Positions 47,924-57,857 of a stretch of DNA of 64,000 nt are shown piece by piece (positions within the stretch are counted from its first letter, which is position 1; every line of letters begins with the position of its first letter). The translations under genes were made by a program, and so were the position numbers. The notes beneath the pieces were generated by a model. That model made no database searches and was not told the origin of the DNA. It saw nothing but the letters and a program-made list of their open reading frames with translations. The DNA comes from Streptomyces venezuelae. GTDB taxonomy: Bacteria > Actinomycetota > Actinomycetes > Streptomycetales > Streptomycetaceae. Location of the stretch: positions 5,828,001 to 5,892,000 of the forward strand of contig NZ_CP029191.1 of assembly GCF_008642335.1 (NCBI RefSeq). The letters run 5' to 3'.

Positions 47924-48401
47924 CCTGCGCAGGGTCGCCCGGGTGATCCTGCTCGACCCGAGCGACCGCATCCTGCTCATGCACGGCTTCGAGCCGGGGA
48001 ACGCGTCGGACGACTGGTGGTTCACACCGGGCGGCGGGGTGGAGGGCGACGAGACGCGGGAGCAGGCGGCCCTGCGCGAGTTGCGGGAGGAGACCGGCAT
48101 CACGGAGGTCGAGCTCGGCCCGGTCCTGTGGCGGCGCGTCTGTTCGTTCCCCTTCGCGGGGCGGCGCTGGGACCAGGACGAGTGGTACTTCCTGGCCCGT
48201 ACGTCGCAGACCGCGATCGCCGCGGAGGGCCTCACGGAGCTGGAAAGACGCAGCGTCGACGGAGCACGTTGGTGGACGTGCCGAGAACTGACCGAGGCTC
48301 ATGAGACGGTGTACCCGACCAGGCTCGCCGAGCTGCTTCGCAGACTGCTCGACGAGGGGCCCCCGGAAAGGCCCGAGATCCTCGACACGGAAATCGTGTA
48401 G
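47913..48401 (+). CDS. Nudix hydrolase (MutT-like)
   Basis: 162-residue hydrolase acting on nucleoside diphosphate derivatives. Nudix box GGVEGDETREQAALRELREETGI is complete, including REL and EE residues. Substrate not evident; sanitising oxidised nucleotides is possible but unproven. GTG at 47913 has AGGAGA upstream; 11-nt overlap with sipZ indicates it ends the signal-peptidase operon. Confidence 0.9.
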   Translation: MSADLRRVARVILLDPSDRILLMHGFEPGNASDDWWFTPGGGVEGDETREQAALRELREETGITEVELGPVLWRRVCSFPFAGRRWDQDEWYFLARTSQTAIAAEGLTELERRSVDGARWWTCRELTEAHETVYPTRLAELLRRLLDEGPPERPEILDTEIV

Positions 48402-48456
48402 GGGTTCGCGGGGCTGACGCACAATAGGGGGACGCACGGCTGAAGGGGAACATGCC

Positions 48457-48765
48457 ATGAGCGCCGAGGACCTCGAGAAGTACGAGACCGAGATGGAGCT
48501 GAAGCTCTACCGGGAGTACCGCGATGTCGTCGGGCTGTTCAAATACGTGATCGAGACCGAACGTCGTTTCTACCTCACAAATGACTACGAGATGCAGGTG
48601 CACTCGGTCCAGGGTGAGGTGTTCTTCGAGGTCTCCATGGCGGACGCCTGGGTGTGGGACATGTACCGGCCCGCCCGGTTCGTCAAGCAGGTGCGGGTGC
48701 TCACGTTCAAGGACGTGAACATCGAGGAGCTCAACAAGAGCGATCTGGAGCTGCCGGGCAGCTGA
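48457..48765 (+). CDS. DUF2469 family protein
   Basis: 102-residue actinobacterial protein, nearly invariant within the phylum: MSAEDLEKYETEMELKLYREYRDVVGLFKYVIETERRFY. Acidic, no membrane or enzymatic motif. Function unknown. ATG at 48457, AAGGGG upstream. A hairpin follows at 48781-48811. Consistent neighbour of yraN. Confidence 0.92.
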   Translation: MSAEDLEKYETEMELKLYREYRDVVGLFKYVIETERRFYLTNDYEMQVHSVQGEVFFEVSMADAWVWDMYRPARFVKQVRVLTFKDVNIEELNKSDLELPGS

Positions 48766-48780
48766 GCGCAGCTGCCTTCG

Positions 48781-48811
48781 CCCGCCGATTCCGGCTGATT
48801 CACTCGGCGGG
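48781..48811 (+). terminator. Hairpin after DUF2469 gene
   Basis: CCCGCCGA (48781-48788) and TCGGCGGG (48804-48811), 8-bp perfect stem, 15-nt loop, 16 nt past the stop. Confidence 0.6.
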
Positions 48812-48903
48812 GTGGCGTGGTTTTCCACAACCGGCGAGTAATGCACCAAGATCCAATAGGTGCGGGCTGAACCGTGACCGTGGGTGTCGGAGGTGGTGCC
48901 GAC

Positions 48904-49281
48904 ATGAACGCACGGGGAGCACTCGGCAGGTACGGCGAGGATCTGGCCGCACGACGGCTGATCGACGCGGGGATGACGGTCCTGGAGCGCAACTGGCGCG
49001 CGGGCAGGACCGGTGAGATCGACATCGTGGCCATGGACGGCGAGGCTCTCGTCGTCTGCGAGGTCAAGACGCGCAGAGGGGGCCCGGGCGGCTCCCCTCC
49101 CTTCGAACATCCGATGGCGGGCGTCGGCCGGACCAAGGCGGAGCGCCTGCGCAGGCTCGCCGAGCGCTGGGTCGAGGAACGCGGCGGCCCACCGCCGGGC
49201 GGTGTCCGCATCGACCTGGTCGGCGTCCTGATCCCGCGACGCGGTGTCCCCGTGGTCGAGCATGCGCGGGGGGTGGCCTGA
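48904..49281 (+). CDS. YraN family endonuclease-like protein
   Basis: 125-residue UPF0102 protein with a restriction-endonuclease-like fold: [47 protein letters not shown], containing the D-xn-ExK catalytic pattern (EID...EVK). Function unproven; often near DNA-processing genes. ATG at 48904 follows GGAGGT; GTG at 48874 would add ten residues. The TGA overlaps the yifB ATG by 1 nt. Confidence 0.88.
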   Translation: MNARGALGRYGEDLAARRLIDAGMTVLERNWRAGRTGEIDIVAMDGEALVVCEVKTRRGGPGGSPPFEHPMAGVGRTKAERLRRLAERWVEERGGPPPGGVRIDLVGVLIPRRGVPVVEHARGVA

Positions 49282-50900
49282 TGGGATTCGCGCGTACGTG
49301 TTCGGTGGCGCTGGTCGGCGTCGAGGGCGTGGTCGTCGAGGTGCAGGCCGACCTGGAGCCCGGAGTCGCGGCCTTCACGCTGGTGGGGCTGCCGGACAAG
49401 AGCCTCACCGAGAGCCGCGACCGGGTCAGGGCGGCCGTCGTCAACTCCGGCGGCGAGTGGCCGCAGAAGAAGCTCACGGTCGGGCTGAGCCCGGCGTCGG
49501 TGCCGAAGGGCGGCAGCGGTTTCGATCTGGCCGTCGCCTGCGCCGTCCTCGGGGCGGCCGAGCGGATCGACCCCCGGGTCCTCGCCGACATCGTGATGAT
49601 CGGGGAACTCGGACTCGACGGCCGGGTGCGCCCGGTTCTCGGGGTGCTGCCCGCGGTCCTCGCGGCGGCCGACGCGGGGTACGAACAGGTGGTCGTCCCC
49701 GAGTGCACCGCCGCCGAGGCCTCCCTGGTCCCGGGCATCTCCGTCCTCGGGGTGCGCAGCCTGCGACAACTCATCGCCGTCCTCACCGACGAGCCTGTGC
49801 CGGAGGAGGAGCCGGACGAGCCCGGACGGCCCGATCCGCTGCTCGCCGGGCTGTGTGTGCCGGGCACTGGGGTCGGTTCCGGGCTCAGCGGCAGCCTGGA
49901 CGACGCCCACGCGCTCGACCTGGCCGATGTCGTGGGGCAGGTGGCGGCCAGGACGGCCGTCGAAGTCGCCGCGGCCGGCGCGCACCACCTCTTCCTGCAA
50001 GGTCCACCCGGTGCGGGGAAGACCATGCTGGCGGAGCGGCTCCCGGCGGTCCTGCCCCGGCTGACGCGGGAGGAGTCCCTGGAAGTGACGGCGGTCCACT
50101 CCGTGGCGGGCATGCTGCCTCCGGGCAGGCCGTTGGTGGACATCGCGCCGTACTGCGCCCCGCACCACTCGGCGACCATGCAGTCGCTGGTGGGCGGCGG
50201 CAAGGGGATCGCACGGCCGGGCGCGGTCTCGCTGGCTCATCGCGGGGTGCTTTTTCTGGACGAGGCGCCCGAGTTCAGCGGCAAGACGCTGGACTCGCTG
50301 CGGCAGCCCCTGGAGTCGGGGCACGTGGTCATCGCGCGCAGCGCCGGCGTGGTGCGACTGCCCGCCAAGTTTCTGATGGTGCTTGCGGCGAACCCCTGCC
50401 CGTGCGGGCGGCACACGTTGCTGGGCGACGGCTGTGAATGCCCCGCTTCCCTCATCCGGCGCTATCAGGCCCGCCTCTCGGGACCGCTGCTCGACCGGGT
50501 CGACCTGAAGGTGGAGGTGGAGGCCGTCACCCGCTCCGAGCTGGCCGGGTACGGCACGCCGGGGGAGTCCACCCGGACCGTCGCCGACCGGGTGCGGGCT
50601 GCGCGCGAGCGAGCGGCCGCCCGCCTGGCCGGCACCGGATGGCGGACCAACAGCGAGGTCGCGGGGCACGCCCTGCGCACGCGCTGGCCCGCGGCGCCCG
50701 GCGCGCTGGAGGCGGCCGAACTGGACCTGGAGCGGGGTTTCCTGACCGCCCGGGGACTGGACCGCGTGCTGCGGGTCGCCTGGACCGTCGCCGACCTCGC
50801 GGGGCACGACCGGCCCCTCGCGCAGGACGTCGCCCTCGCGCTGCAACTGCGTACAGGGATCGCGCGGGGCGTGCCCATGGTCATCGGGGCGTCATCGTGA
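49281..50900 (+). CDS. YifB/ComM family Mg-chelatase-like AAA ATPase
   Basis: 539-residue AAA+ helicase-like protein. N-terminal Lon-like fold region (EPGVAAFTLVGLPDKSLTESRDRVRAA), Walker A GPPGAGKTML, Walker B LFLDEAPEFSGKTLDSLRQPLE, then the C-terminal Cys-rich NPCPCGRH and CECP. In competent bacteria ComM promotes branch migration of integrated DNA. Coupled to yraN (1-nt overlap) and dprA (4-nt overlap), a set conserved in many bacteria, competent or not. Confidence 0.93.
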   Translation: MGFARTCSVALVGVEGVVVEVQADLEPGVAAFTLVGLPDKSLTESRDRVRAAVVNSGGEWPQKKLTVGLSPASVPKGGSGFDLAVACAVLGAAERIDPRVLADIVMIGELGLDGRVRPVLGVLPAVLAAADAGYEQVVVPECTAAEASLVPGISVLGVRSLRQLIAVLTDEPVPEEEPDEPGRPDPLLAGLCVPGTGVGSGLSGSLDDAHALDLADVVGQVAARTAVEVAAAGAHHLFLQGPPGAGKTMLAERLPAVLPRLTREESLEVTAVHSVAGMLPPGRPLVDIAPYCAPHHSATMQSLVGGGKGIARPGAVSLAHRGVLFLDEAPEFSGKTLDSLRQPLESGHVVIARSAGVVRLPAKFLMVLAANPCPCGRHTLLGDGCECPASLIRRYQARLSGPLLDRVDLKVEVEAVTRSELAGYGTPGESTRTVADRVRAARERAAARLAGTGWRTNSEVAGHALRTRWPAAPGALEAAELDLERGFLTARGLDRVLRVAWTVADLAGHDRPLAQDVALALQLRTGIARGVPMVIGASS

Positions 50901-52123
50901 GCGCCGATGTGCCGCCGGGGCTGCCGTCGGATTCCTCGTGGAAGCCGTCGTCGGATCCGCCGTCGAGTCCGCCGCCGGACGGCGAGCGGCTGGCCCGCGT
51001 CGCGTTGACGCGGGTCCTCGAGCCGGGGGACGCGGTCGGCGGGCGGTGGCTGCGCGAGGTCGGGGCGGCGGAGGTGCTGCGGTGCCTCACGGGACCGGAG
51101 GGAGAGGCACGGCTGCCCGGGGTGACGGCGCGGCGGTGGGACGGGCTGAGGGTGCGGGCCGCCGCGGTGCGTCCGGAGCGGGATCTCGCGGCGGTGCGGG
51201 ATGTCGGGGGGAGGTTCGTGTGTCCGGGGGACGCGGAGTGGCCGGTCACCCTGGACGACCTGGGGGACGCGCGGCCGCTCGGGCTCTGGGTGCGGGGACG
51301 GCCGTCCCTGCGGATATGGGGGCTGCGGTCGGTGGCCGTCGTCGGCTCACGGGCCTGTTCGGGGTACGGCGCGCACATGGCGGCCGAGCTCGCCGCGGGG
51401 CTCGCGGAGCGCGGCTGGGTCGTGATCTCCGGAGGGGCGTACGGCGTGGACGGTGCCGCACACCGAGGGGCGCTCGGCGCCGGAGGTGCAACCGTGGCCG
51501 TCCTGGCCTGCGGGGTCGACCGGCCCTATCCGCGCGGGCACGCCGGGCTGATCGGACGCATCGCGGAACAGGGGCTCGTGGTGGGTGAGTTGCCGCCGGG
51601 GGACCATCCGACGCCGAGCCGGTTCATCCTGCGGAACAGGGTGATCGCGGCGCTGACCAGGGGAACGGTGGTGGTCGAGGCCGCGTACCGCAGCGGGGCG
51701 CTCGCCACGGCGCGCGGTGCCCAGGAGCTGGGACGCTTCGTCATGGGGGTGCCGGGACCCGCGACCAGCGGCCTTTCGGCCGGGGTGCACGAACTGCTGC
51801 GGGGTGACGGAGTCCTCGTCACGGACGCCTCCGAAGTCGTCGAGCTGGTCGGTGACATGGGGGAGCTCGCCCCGGCCAGGCGGGGGCCCGTCGTGCCGCG
51901 TGACCTGCTCGCTTCCGGAGTGCGGCGCGTCCTCGCCGCCCTGCCGGCGCGGGGGCTCGCCGCGGTGCGGGACATCGCGATCGGGGCAGGGACCACCGAG
52001 GACGATGCGGTCGGGCGGCTGTACGAACTTCAGTCGTTGGGGTTCGTCGAACGACACGGCGACGGCTGGCAGTTGACACGCCAGGCGATTCTGTCCGTGT
52101 TCGCCAATGGGGAGGAATCGTGA
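50897..52123 (+). CDS. dprA: DNA processing protein DprA
   Basis: 408-residue single-strand-DNA-binding recombination mediator that loads RecA. Rossmann-like DprA core: SVAVVGSRACSGYGAHMAAELAAGLAERG, VISGGAYGVDGAAHRGALGAGG, RFILRNRVIAALTRGTVVVEA. C-terminal winged-helix (DLLASGVRRVLAALPARG...). Ser/Pro-rich N-terminus. GTG at 50897 overlaps yifB stop. Natural competence is not established in Streptomyces, so its role is probably general recombination. Confidence 0.93.
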   Translation: MSADVPPGLPSDSSWKPSSDPPSSPPPDGERLARVALTRVLEPGDAVGGRWLREVGAAEVLRCLTGPEGEARLPGVTARRWDGLRVRAAAVRPERDLAAVRDVGGRFVCPGDAEWPVTLDDLGDARPLGLWVRGRPSLRIWGLRSVAVVGSRACSGYGAHMAAELAAGLAERGWVVISGGAYGVDGAAHRGALGAGGATVAVLACGVDRPYPRGHAGLIGRIAEQGLVVGELPPGDHPTPSRFILRNRVIAALTRGTVVVEAAYRSGALATARGAQELGRFVMGVPGPATSGLSAGVHELLRGDGVLVTDASEVVELVGDMGELAPARRGPVVPRDLLASGVRRVLAALPARGLAAVRDIAIGAGTTEDDAVGRLYELQSLGFVERHGDGWQLTRQAILSVFANGEES

Positions 52124-52493
52124 CCGAGCGTGTTCCGCCGGACGGATGACCCCCGACGACCTTGGGAAATCGTGCAGTTGGCGCGTCGGAGTCATTACAC
52201 AGGGCGACGACGCTGACTCCTGAAGGGGGCAAGCGGAACGTATCTGCGCACGCGCGATCCCATACTCTTCGCTCACTGCGACACTTCAGTCACGCTACGC
52301 TCACACAGATTCCGACGCGGACAGGCAACAGACGGACGACCTCATTCACTCCACGCACGCTCTCCACCACTCCGGCGCGAGCGACACCGGTGCTTCCACC
52401 GGCTCGCGCGACCTCACCGACCCACGCGACCTCCCCAGTTCAGGCGACCCCACCGACCTCCCCGGTTCACGGCAGAACGGCTCAAGGCGACGA
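52124..52493 (+). other. 370-nt whiG upstream region with direct repeats
   Basis: No gene found. CGACCTCCCC(A/G)GTTCA occurs at 52427-52442 and 52454-52469 (27-bp period), and a related CGACCTCACCGACC at 52409; C-rich on the plus strand. Regulatory significance unknown. No clear sigma promoter seen. Confidence 0.45.
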
Positions 52494-53336
52494 ATGCCCC
52501 AGCACACCTCAGGGTCCGATCGGGCAGCGGTTCCCCCCGCCGCCCGTAGCGGCGAGCAGGAGCGGCCCCCCGCGCCCTCGTCGCTGGACGAGCTGTGGCG
52601 CTCGTACAAGGAGACGGGGGACGGGCGGCTGCGGGAGCAGCTGATCCTGCACTACTCGCCGCTGGTGAAGTACGTCGCGGGCCGGGTCAGCGTGGGGCTG
52701 CCGCCCAATGTCGAGCAGGCCGACTTCGTGTCGTCCGGCGTGTTCGGGCTCATCGACGCGATCGAGAAGTTCGACATCGAGCGGTCCATCAAGTTCGAGA
52801 CGTACGCGATCACCCGCATCCGCGGGGCCATGATCGACGAACTGCGTGCGCTCGACTGGATCCCGCGGTCGGTGCGGCAGAAGGCGCGCAACGTCGAGCG
52901 TGCGTACGCCACGCTCGAGGCGCAGTTGAGGCGCACTCCCTCGGAGGGCGAGGTCGCCGCCGAGATGGGGATCGCGCTGGAGGAACTGCACGCGGTTTTC
53001 AGCCAGTTGTCGCTGGCGAACGTCGTGGCCCTCGAAGAGCTGCTCCACGCGGGCAGCGACGGCGGCGACCGGCTCAGCCTGATGGACACACTCGAGGACC
53101 ACGCGGCCGACAACCCCGTCGAGGTCGCCGAGGACCGCGAGCTCCGCAGGCTGCTAGCGCGGGCCATCAACACGCTGCCGGAGCGTGAGAAGACCGTCGT
53201 CACGCTCTACTACTACGAAGGGCTCACGCTCGCCGAGATCGGCAACGTCCTCGGGGTGACCGAGAGCCGGGTGAGTCAGATCCACACCAAATCCGTGCTG
53301 CAGCTGCGTGCGAAGCTGGCGAGTTTTGGGCGCTGA
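52494..53336 (+). CDS. whiG: RNA polymerase sigma factor WhiG
   Basis: 280-residue sigma-28 (FliA-like) factor needed for early sporulation in aerial hyphae; transcribes whiI and whiH, and is held by the anti-sigma RsiG with c-di-GMP. Region 2 ([47 protein letters not shown]), region 3 ([15 protein letters not shown]) and region 4 ([37 protein letters not shown]) are all complete. ATG at 52494 gives MPQHTSGSD. Preceded by a long repeat-bearing leader. Confidence 0.97.
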   Translation: MPQHTSGSDRAAVPPAARSGEQERPPAPSSLDELWRSYKETGDGRLREQLILHYSPLVKYVAGRVSVGLPPNVEQADFVSSGVFGLIDAIEKFDIERSIKFETYAITRIRGAMIDELRALDWIPRSVRQKARNVERAYATLEAQLRRTPSEGEVAAEMGIALEELHAVFSQLSLANVVALEELLHAGSDGGDRLSLMDTLEDHAADNPVEVAEDRELRRLLARAINTLPEREKTVVTLYYYEGLTLAEIGNVLGVTESRVSQIHTKSVLQLRAKLASFGR

Positions 53337-53418
53337 GTGTCGCTGAATCGTCCCTGCCCGAGGACGTCGCGCGAGGGAGCGGCTCCCGCGCGCGGCATCC
53401 CGTCCGTAAAGTGGAGCT

Positions 53419-54000
53419 GTGCCAAGGATTCGAGCGGCCTCCGTGGCCGAGCACCGGTCGATGCAGCGCGGCGCCCTGCTGGACGCCGCGCGTTCCCTGC
53501 TGTCCGAAGGCGGTACGGAGGCGCTGACCTTCCCCGCACTCGCCGAGCGCACCGGCCTCGCCCGGTCGTCCGTGTACGAGTACTTCCGCTCGCGGGCAGC
53601 CGTGGTCGAGGAGCTGTGCGAGGTCGACTTCCCCGTCTGGGCGGCGGAGGTCTCGGCGGCGATGGAGTGCGAGGAATCGGCCGAGGGCAAGGTCGAGGCG
53701 TACGTACGACGACAGCTGGCGCTGGTCGGTGACCGGCGGCACCGCGCCGTGGTCGCCATCTCGGCGAGCGAGCTGGACGCCGGTGCGCGCGAGAAGATCC
53801 GCGCCGCGCACGGTGGCCTCATCGCGATGATCGTCGAGGCGCTCGAAGAGCTGGGGCACGAGCAGCCCCGCATGGCGGCGATGCTGCTCCAGGGCATCGT
53901 GGACGCCGCGGTGCGGCGCATCGAGCTCGGGGTGGCGGAGCAGCCGGAGGCCATCACGGAGGCGGCCGTGGCGATGGCTCTGCGAGGCGTCCGGGGCTGA
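53419..54000 (+). CDS. TetR-family transcriptional regulator
   Basis: 193-residue regulator: N-terminal HTH LLDAARSLLSEGGTEALTFPALAERTGLARSSVYEYFRSR, C-terminal helical ligand domain. Ligand unknown. GTG at 53419. Lies 82 nt after whiG in the same direction, so partly cotranscribed perhaps. Converges with the M23 gene; their 3' ends overlap by 47 nt. Confidence 0.9.
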   Translation: MPRIRAASVAEHRSMQRGALLDAARSLLSEGGTEALTFPALAERTGLARSSVYEYFRSRAAVVEELCEVDFPVWAAEVSAAMECEESAEGKVEAYVRRQLALVGDRRHRAVVAISASELDAGAREKIRAAHGGLIAMIVEALEELGHEQPRMAAMLLQGIVDAAVRRIELGVAEQPEAITEAAVAMALRGVRG

Positions 54001-54589
54001 GCCCAGGCCCCACCGGCCCTGGCGGTTCCCGTAGTGAGAGCAGCGTCGGGGGCGGGCCCTGCAGGGGCAGCAGGCGGGACGGGCCGTGGTGCAGCAGCCA
54101 CGGTGGCAGGAGCGTCAGCGGGTTCAGGTAGGTCCGCGCTCTGAGCAGGCCCCAGTGGAGGCAGCTCGTCGGGCAGTGGCCCGTCGGGCGCTCCAGGACG
54201 CCCACGGAAGCGCCCGCCGCGACCGTGTCGCCCTTTTTCACCGTCGCCCGCACCGGTTCGTACGTCGTGCGCAGCGGCGGGTCCCCCGTGCCGTCCAGCT
54301 CCACCGCGACCACGCCCCGGCCCGCCACCCGGCCCGCGAACGAGACGCGGCCCGGCGCGACGGCGCGCACCGCGGCGCCCGGAGCGGCGGTCAGGTCCAC
54401 GCCCCGGTGACCCGCGCCGTACACGGTCGCCGGGGGACTCCAGCCGCGTACGACCGTCGGCCGGGAGCCGACCGGCCAGGTCGAGGCCGGAGCCGGGACC
54501 GGCGCAGCGATCGGAGCCGGGGCCGGGGCCGGGGCAAGGAAGGTCACGAGCAGGGCCGCCAGCGTGGGCAGCAGCAGTTCCAGGCGCAT
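53954..54589 (-). CDS. Secreted M23 (LytM-like) protein with altered active site
   Basis: 211-residue exported protein: signal peptide (LELLLPTLAALLVTFLAPAPA), Pro/Ala region, then an LytM fold with GHRGVDL (zinc ligands His61, Asp65) and SCLHWG. The usual H-x-H pair is C-L-H (Cys142, His144), so the zinc ligand stays but the catalytic His is replaced by Cys. The tail is Pro/Leu-rich. It could be an inactive LytM factor regulating cell-wall enzymes, or use a modified mechanism; inference. ATG at 54589. Confidence 0.8.
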   Translation of the reverse strand: MRLELLLPTLAALLVTFLAPAPAPAPIAAPVPAPASTWPVGSRPTVVRGWSPPATVYGAGHRGVDLTAAPGAAVRAVAPGRVSFAGRVAGRGVVAVELDGTGDPPLRTTYEPVRATVKKGDTVAAGASVGVLERPTGHCPTSCLHWGLLRARTYLNPLTLLPPWLLHHGPSRLLPLQGPPPTLLSLREPPGPVGPGLSPGRLAEPSPRPPP

Positions 54590-54903
54590 GCGAGAACCGT
54601 CCCGCGACGGGCCCGTCCGCAGGGATCATGGACCATTTCTGTGGACGGCCCGCTGCTTGTGGATAACCGCGTCACCCGGTCAAGGGAAGCGGCGTCACCT
54701 GCCACCCCGCGGGTCCCGTACACTTCTTTTGGCGATCCGGGTCACCGGGTCGACTTCGCACGCCCCGACACCAGGCCATGAACAAGCCGGTGTCAGCGCC
54801 CCTCGGTCCCTAGTGGCAACTAGTGGCAAGGCGCACAGCGGGCGTCAGGCGCGAGTGCCGTCCGGCACACGCGGCACAACCGAGAATCTCAAGGAGAACG
54901 GCC
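54590..54903 (+). other. Intergenic region before rpsB
   Basis: 314 nt between divergent genes. Contains a tandem duplication CTAGTGGCAA CTAGTGGCAA (54810-54829), then a GC-rich leader and AAGGAGA-type SD before the rpsB ATG. Probably the rpsB promoter and leader; no clean promoter boxes identified. Confidence 0.45.
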
Positions 54904-55815
54904 ATGGCCGTCGTCACGATGCGGGAGCTGCTGGAGAGCGGCGTCCACTTCGGTCACCAGACCCGTCGTTGGAACCCGAAGATGAAGCGCTTCATCTTCA
55001 CGGAGCGCAACGGCATCTACATCATCGACCTGCTCCAGTCGCTGTCGTACATCGACCGCGCCTACGAGTTCGTCAAGGAGACCGTCGCCCACGGCGGCAC
55101 GGTCATGTTCGTCGGCACGAAGAAGCAGGCGCAGGAGGCCATCGCGGAGCAGGCCACCCGCGTCGGCATGCCCTACGTCAACCAGCGCTGGCTGGGCGGC
55201 ATGCTCACCAACTTCTCGACCGTCTACAAGCGTCTGCAGCGCCTCAAGGAGCTCGAGCAGATCGACTTCGAGGACGTCGCCGCTTCCGGTCTGACCAAGA
55301 AGGAGCTTCTCGTGCTCTCGCGCGAGAAGGCCAAGCTGGAGAAGACCCTCGGTGGTATCCGCGAGATGCAGAAGGTGCCCAGCGCCGTCTGGATCGTGGA
55401 CACCAAGAAGGAGCACATCGCGGTCGGCGAGGCCCGGAAGCTCAACATCCCGGTCGTCGCCATCCTCGACACCAACTGTGACCCCGACGAGGTCGACTAC
55501 AAGATCCCGGGCAACGACGACGCGATCCGCTCCGTCACCCTGCTCACCCGCGTGATCGCCGACGCCGTCGCCGAGGGCCTCATTGCCCGCTCCGGCGTTG
55601 CCGCCGGTGACTCGAAGCCGGGCGAGAAGGCCCAGGGCGAGCCGCTCGCCGAGTGGGAGCGCGACCTGCTCGAGGGCGAGAAGAAGGCCGAGGAGCCGAA
55701 GGCCCCCGAGGCCGAGGCCGAGGCCGAGGTTCAGAAGTCCGCCGAGACGGAGAAGGCTGCCGACGCCGAGCAGGCCGACGCCCCCGCCGCGGCCGCGGAC
55801 GCCGAGCAGGCCTGA
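54904..55815 (+). CDS. rpsB: 30S ribosomal protein S2
   Basis: 303 residues: [63 protein letters not shown]. An acidic Glu/Ala tail of about 50 residues is added, as usual in Streptomyces. ATG at 54904 behind AAGGAGA. Followed by a hairpin and tsf, the universal rpsB-tsf order. Confidence 0.97.
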   Translation: MAVVTMRELLESGVHFGHQTRRWNPKMKRFIFTERNGIYIIDLLQSLSYIDRAYEFVKETVAHGGTVMFVGTKKQAQEAIAEQATRVGMPYVNQRWLGGMLTNFSTVYKRLQRLKELEQIDFEDVAASGLTKKELLVLSREKAKLEKTLGGIREMQKVPSAVWIVDTKKEHIAVGEARKLNIPVVAILDTNCDPDEVDYKIPGNDDAIRSVTLLTRVIADAVAEGLIARSGVAAGDSKPGEKAQGEPLAEWERDLLEGEKKAEEPKAPEAEAEAEVQKSAETEKAADAEQADAPAAAADAEQA

Positions 55816-55837
55816 CCTCACAGGTTCGGTTGTTGAT

Positions 55838-55862
55838 GGCGGGGGCCCGATCGGCCCCCGCC
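55838..55862 (+). terminator. rpsB-tsf attenuator hairpin
   Basis: GGCGGGGGCC (55838-55847) and its complement GGCCCCCGCC (55853-55862) with a 5-nt loop, in the 101-nt spacer. Likely reduces read-through into tsf. Confidence 0.8.
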
Positions 55863-55916
55863 GTTCACCCGTAGACCTCCGTAGATCTTTCAGACTTCGA
55901 GAGAGAATTTTCGATC

Positions 55917-56753
55917 ATGGCGAACTACACCGCCGCTGACGTCAAGAAGCTCCGTGAGCTCACGGGCGCCGGCATGATGGACTGCAAGAAGGCGCTCGAC
56001 GAGGCCGAGGGCAACGTCGACAAGGCCGTCGAGGCGCTCCGCATCAAGGGCCAGAAGGGCGTCGCCAAGCGCGAGGGCCGTTCCGCCGAGAACGGCGCCG
56101 TGGTCTCCCTCATCGCCGACGACAACACCTCCGGTGTCATCGTCGAGCTGAAGTGCGAGACGGACTTCGTCGCCAAGGGCGAGAAGTTCCAGGCCGTCGC
56201 GAACAACCTCGCCGCCCACATCGCCAAGACGTCCCCGGCCGACCTCGACGCGCTGCTCGCGTCCGAGATCGAGGCCGGCAAGACCGTCCAGGCGTACGTC
56301 GACGAGGCCAACGCCAACCTCGGCGAGAAGATCGTCCTGGACCGCTTCGCGCAGTTCTCGGGCGCCTACGTCTCCGCGTACATGCACCGCACGATGCCCG
56401 ACCTGCCCCCGCAGATCGGTGTCCTCGTCGAGCTGGACAAGGCCGACGCCGACGTCGCCAAGGGCATCGCCCAGCACATCGCCGCCTTCGCGCCGAAGTA
56501 CCTCTCCCGCGAGGACGTCCCGGCCGAGGTCGTCGAGTCGGAGCGCCGCGTCGCCGAGGAGACCACCCGCGCCGAGGGCAAGCCCGAGGCCGCCCTGCCG
56601 AAGATCGTCGAGGGTCGCGTCAACGGCTTCTTCAAGGAGGCCACCCTCCTCGGCCAGCCCTACGCGCTGGACAACAAGAAGTCGGTCGAGAAGGTTCTCG
56701 CCGAGGCCGGTGTCACCCTGAAGCGCTTCTCGCGCATCAAGGTCGGCATCTGA
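55917..56753 (+). CDS. tsf: Elongation factor Ts
   Basis: 278-residue guanine-nucleotide exchange factor for EF-Tu. N-terminal UBA-like domain [26 protein letters not shown], core [16 protein letters not shown]-terminal region with two subdomains. ATG at 55917. Ends before a strong hairpin. Confidence 0.97.
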   Translation: MANYTAADVKKLRELTGAGMMDCKKALDEAEGNVDKAVEALRIKGQKGVAKREGRSAENGAVVSLIADDNTSGVIVELKCETDFVAKGEKFQAVANNLAAHIAKTSPADLDALLASEIEAGKTVQAYVDEANANLGEKIVLDRFAQFSGAYVSAYMHRTMPDLPPQIGVLVELDKADADVAKGIAQHIAAFAPKYLSREDVPAEVVESERRVAEETTRAEGKPEAALPKIVEGRVNGFFKEATLLGQPYALDNKKSVEKVLAEAGVTLKRFSRIKVGI

Positions 56754-56850
56754 GTCCGTACCGCGATCGACGGTAGACCCGTATAGGGTCGACAGCGGTC
56801 GCCCGCGTACGGTCCTCGTACGCGACGTACGACCGCAGGATCTGACGAGG

Positions 56851-56901
56851 AGGCCACTGCCGAGCATGGGTTGCGAACGACACCCCACCGGCAGTGGCCT
56901 T
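56851..56901 (+). terminator. Terminator between tsf and pyrH
   Basis: AGGCCACTGCC and GGCAGTGGCCT pair over 11 bp (up to 15 with wobbles), 28-nt loop, followed by TCTTCG. Separates tsf from pyrH. Confidence 0.8.
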
Positions 56902-56939
56902 CTTCGTATGTTGTGCCGAGTAAGAGAAGCGAGAAGCAC

Positions 56940-57701
56940 ATGACCACCCAGGCCGACTCGAAGAGTGATGACGGCAAAGTTGCCGGGCGCTTCCTGCTGA
57001 AGCTCTCCGGCGAAGCGTTCGCCGGTGGGGGCGGCCTCGGGGTCGACCCCGACGTGGTGCACGCCATCGCGCGGGAGATCGCCGCCGTCGTCCGTGACGG
57101 CGCCCAGATCGCCGCCGTCATCGGCGGAGGCAACTTCTTCCGCGGCGCCGAGCTCCAGCAGCGCGGCATGGACCGGGCGCGCTCCGACTACATGGGCATG
57201 CTCGGCACCGTCATGAACTGCCTCGCGCTGCAGGACTTCCTGGAGAAGGAAGGCATCGACTGCCGCGTCCAGACCGCCATCACGATGGGGCAGGTCGCGG
57301 AGCCGTACATCCCGCTGCGCGCCGTGCGCCACCTGGAGAAGGGCCGTGTGGTCATCTTCGGTGCCGGCATGGGCATGCCGTACTTCTCCACCGACACCAC
57401 CGCCGCGCAGCGCGCCCTCGAGATCGATGCCGAGGCGCTGCTCATGGGCAAGAACGGCGTGGACGGTGTCTACGACTCCGACCCGAAGACCAACCCCGAC
57501 GCGGTGAAGTTCGACTCCCTCGGCTACGGCGAGGTCATCACCCGCGACCTCAAGGTCGCCGACATGACCGCGATCACGCTGTGCCGGGACAACAAGCTGC
57601 CCATCCTGGTCTTCGAGCTGCTCTCCGAGGGCAATATCGCGCGGGCCGTCAAGGGTGAGAAGATCGGCACACTCGTGGGCGACCAGGGAAGCCGGGCCTG
57701 A
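56940..57701 (+). CDS. pyrH: UMP kinase
   Basis: 253-residue bacterial-type hexameric UMP kinase. [45 protein letters not shown] and [16 protein letters not shown] are all intact; the glycine run (GGGGLGVDP) is longer than usual. ATG at 56940 follows AAGCGAGAAGC. frr is next after 156 nt, containing a hairpin. Confidence 0.96.
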   Translation: MTTQADSKSDDGKVAGRFLLKLSGEAFAGGGGLGVDPDVVHAIAREIAAVVRDGAQIAAVIGGGNFFRGAELQQRGMDRARSDYMGMLGTVMNCLALQDFLEKEGIDCRVQTAITMGQVAEPYIPLRAVRHLEKGRVVIFGAGMGMPYFSTDTTAAQRALEIDAEALLMGKNGVDGVYDSDPKTNPDAVKFDSLGYGEVITRDLKVADMTAITLCRDNKLPILVFELLSEGNIARAVKGEKIGTLVGDQGSRA

Positions 57702-57721
57702 CCCCGAGAGACCTGGGCCAG

Positions 57722-57754
57722 CCTCAAGGAACGTCCTGTGGACGGGCCTTGAGG
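57722..57754 (+). terminator. Hairpin after pyrH
   Basis: CCTCAAGG (57722-57729) and CCTTGAGG (57747-57754) with an inner GTCC/GGAC stem; partial terminator before frr. Confidence 0.6.
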
Positions 57755-57857
57755 GGATGGACAAAGCCCTGCCGGTCGGACACCGTGCAGGAAAGAGACG
57801 CGACGCAGCCGGCCGCCCCGTGCTAGCCGGGCCACTCAAGACACGCAGGAGCAAGTG

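Noticed and set aside
48904..52123. yraN-yifB-dprA considered as a DNA uptake/competence island
   Set aside because: These genes are conserved together in many non-competent bacteria, and no com pilus genes are nearby.
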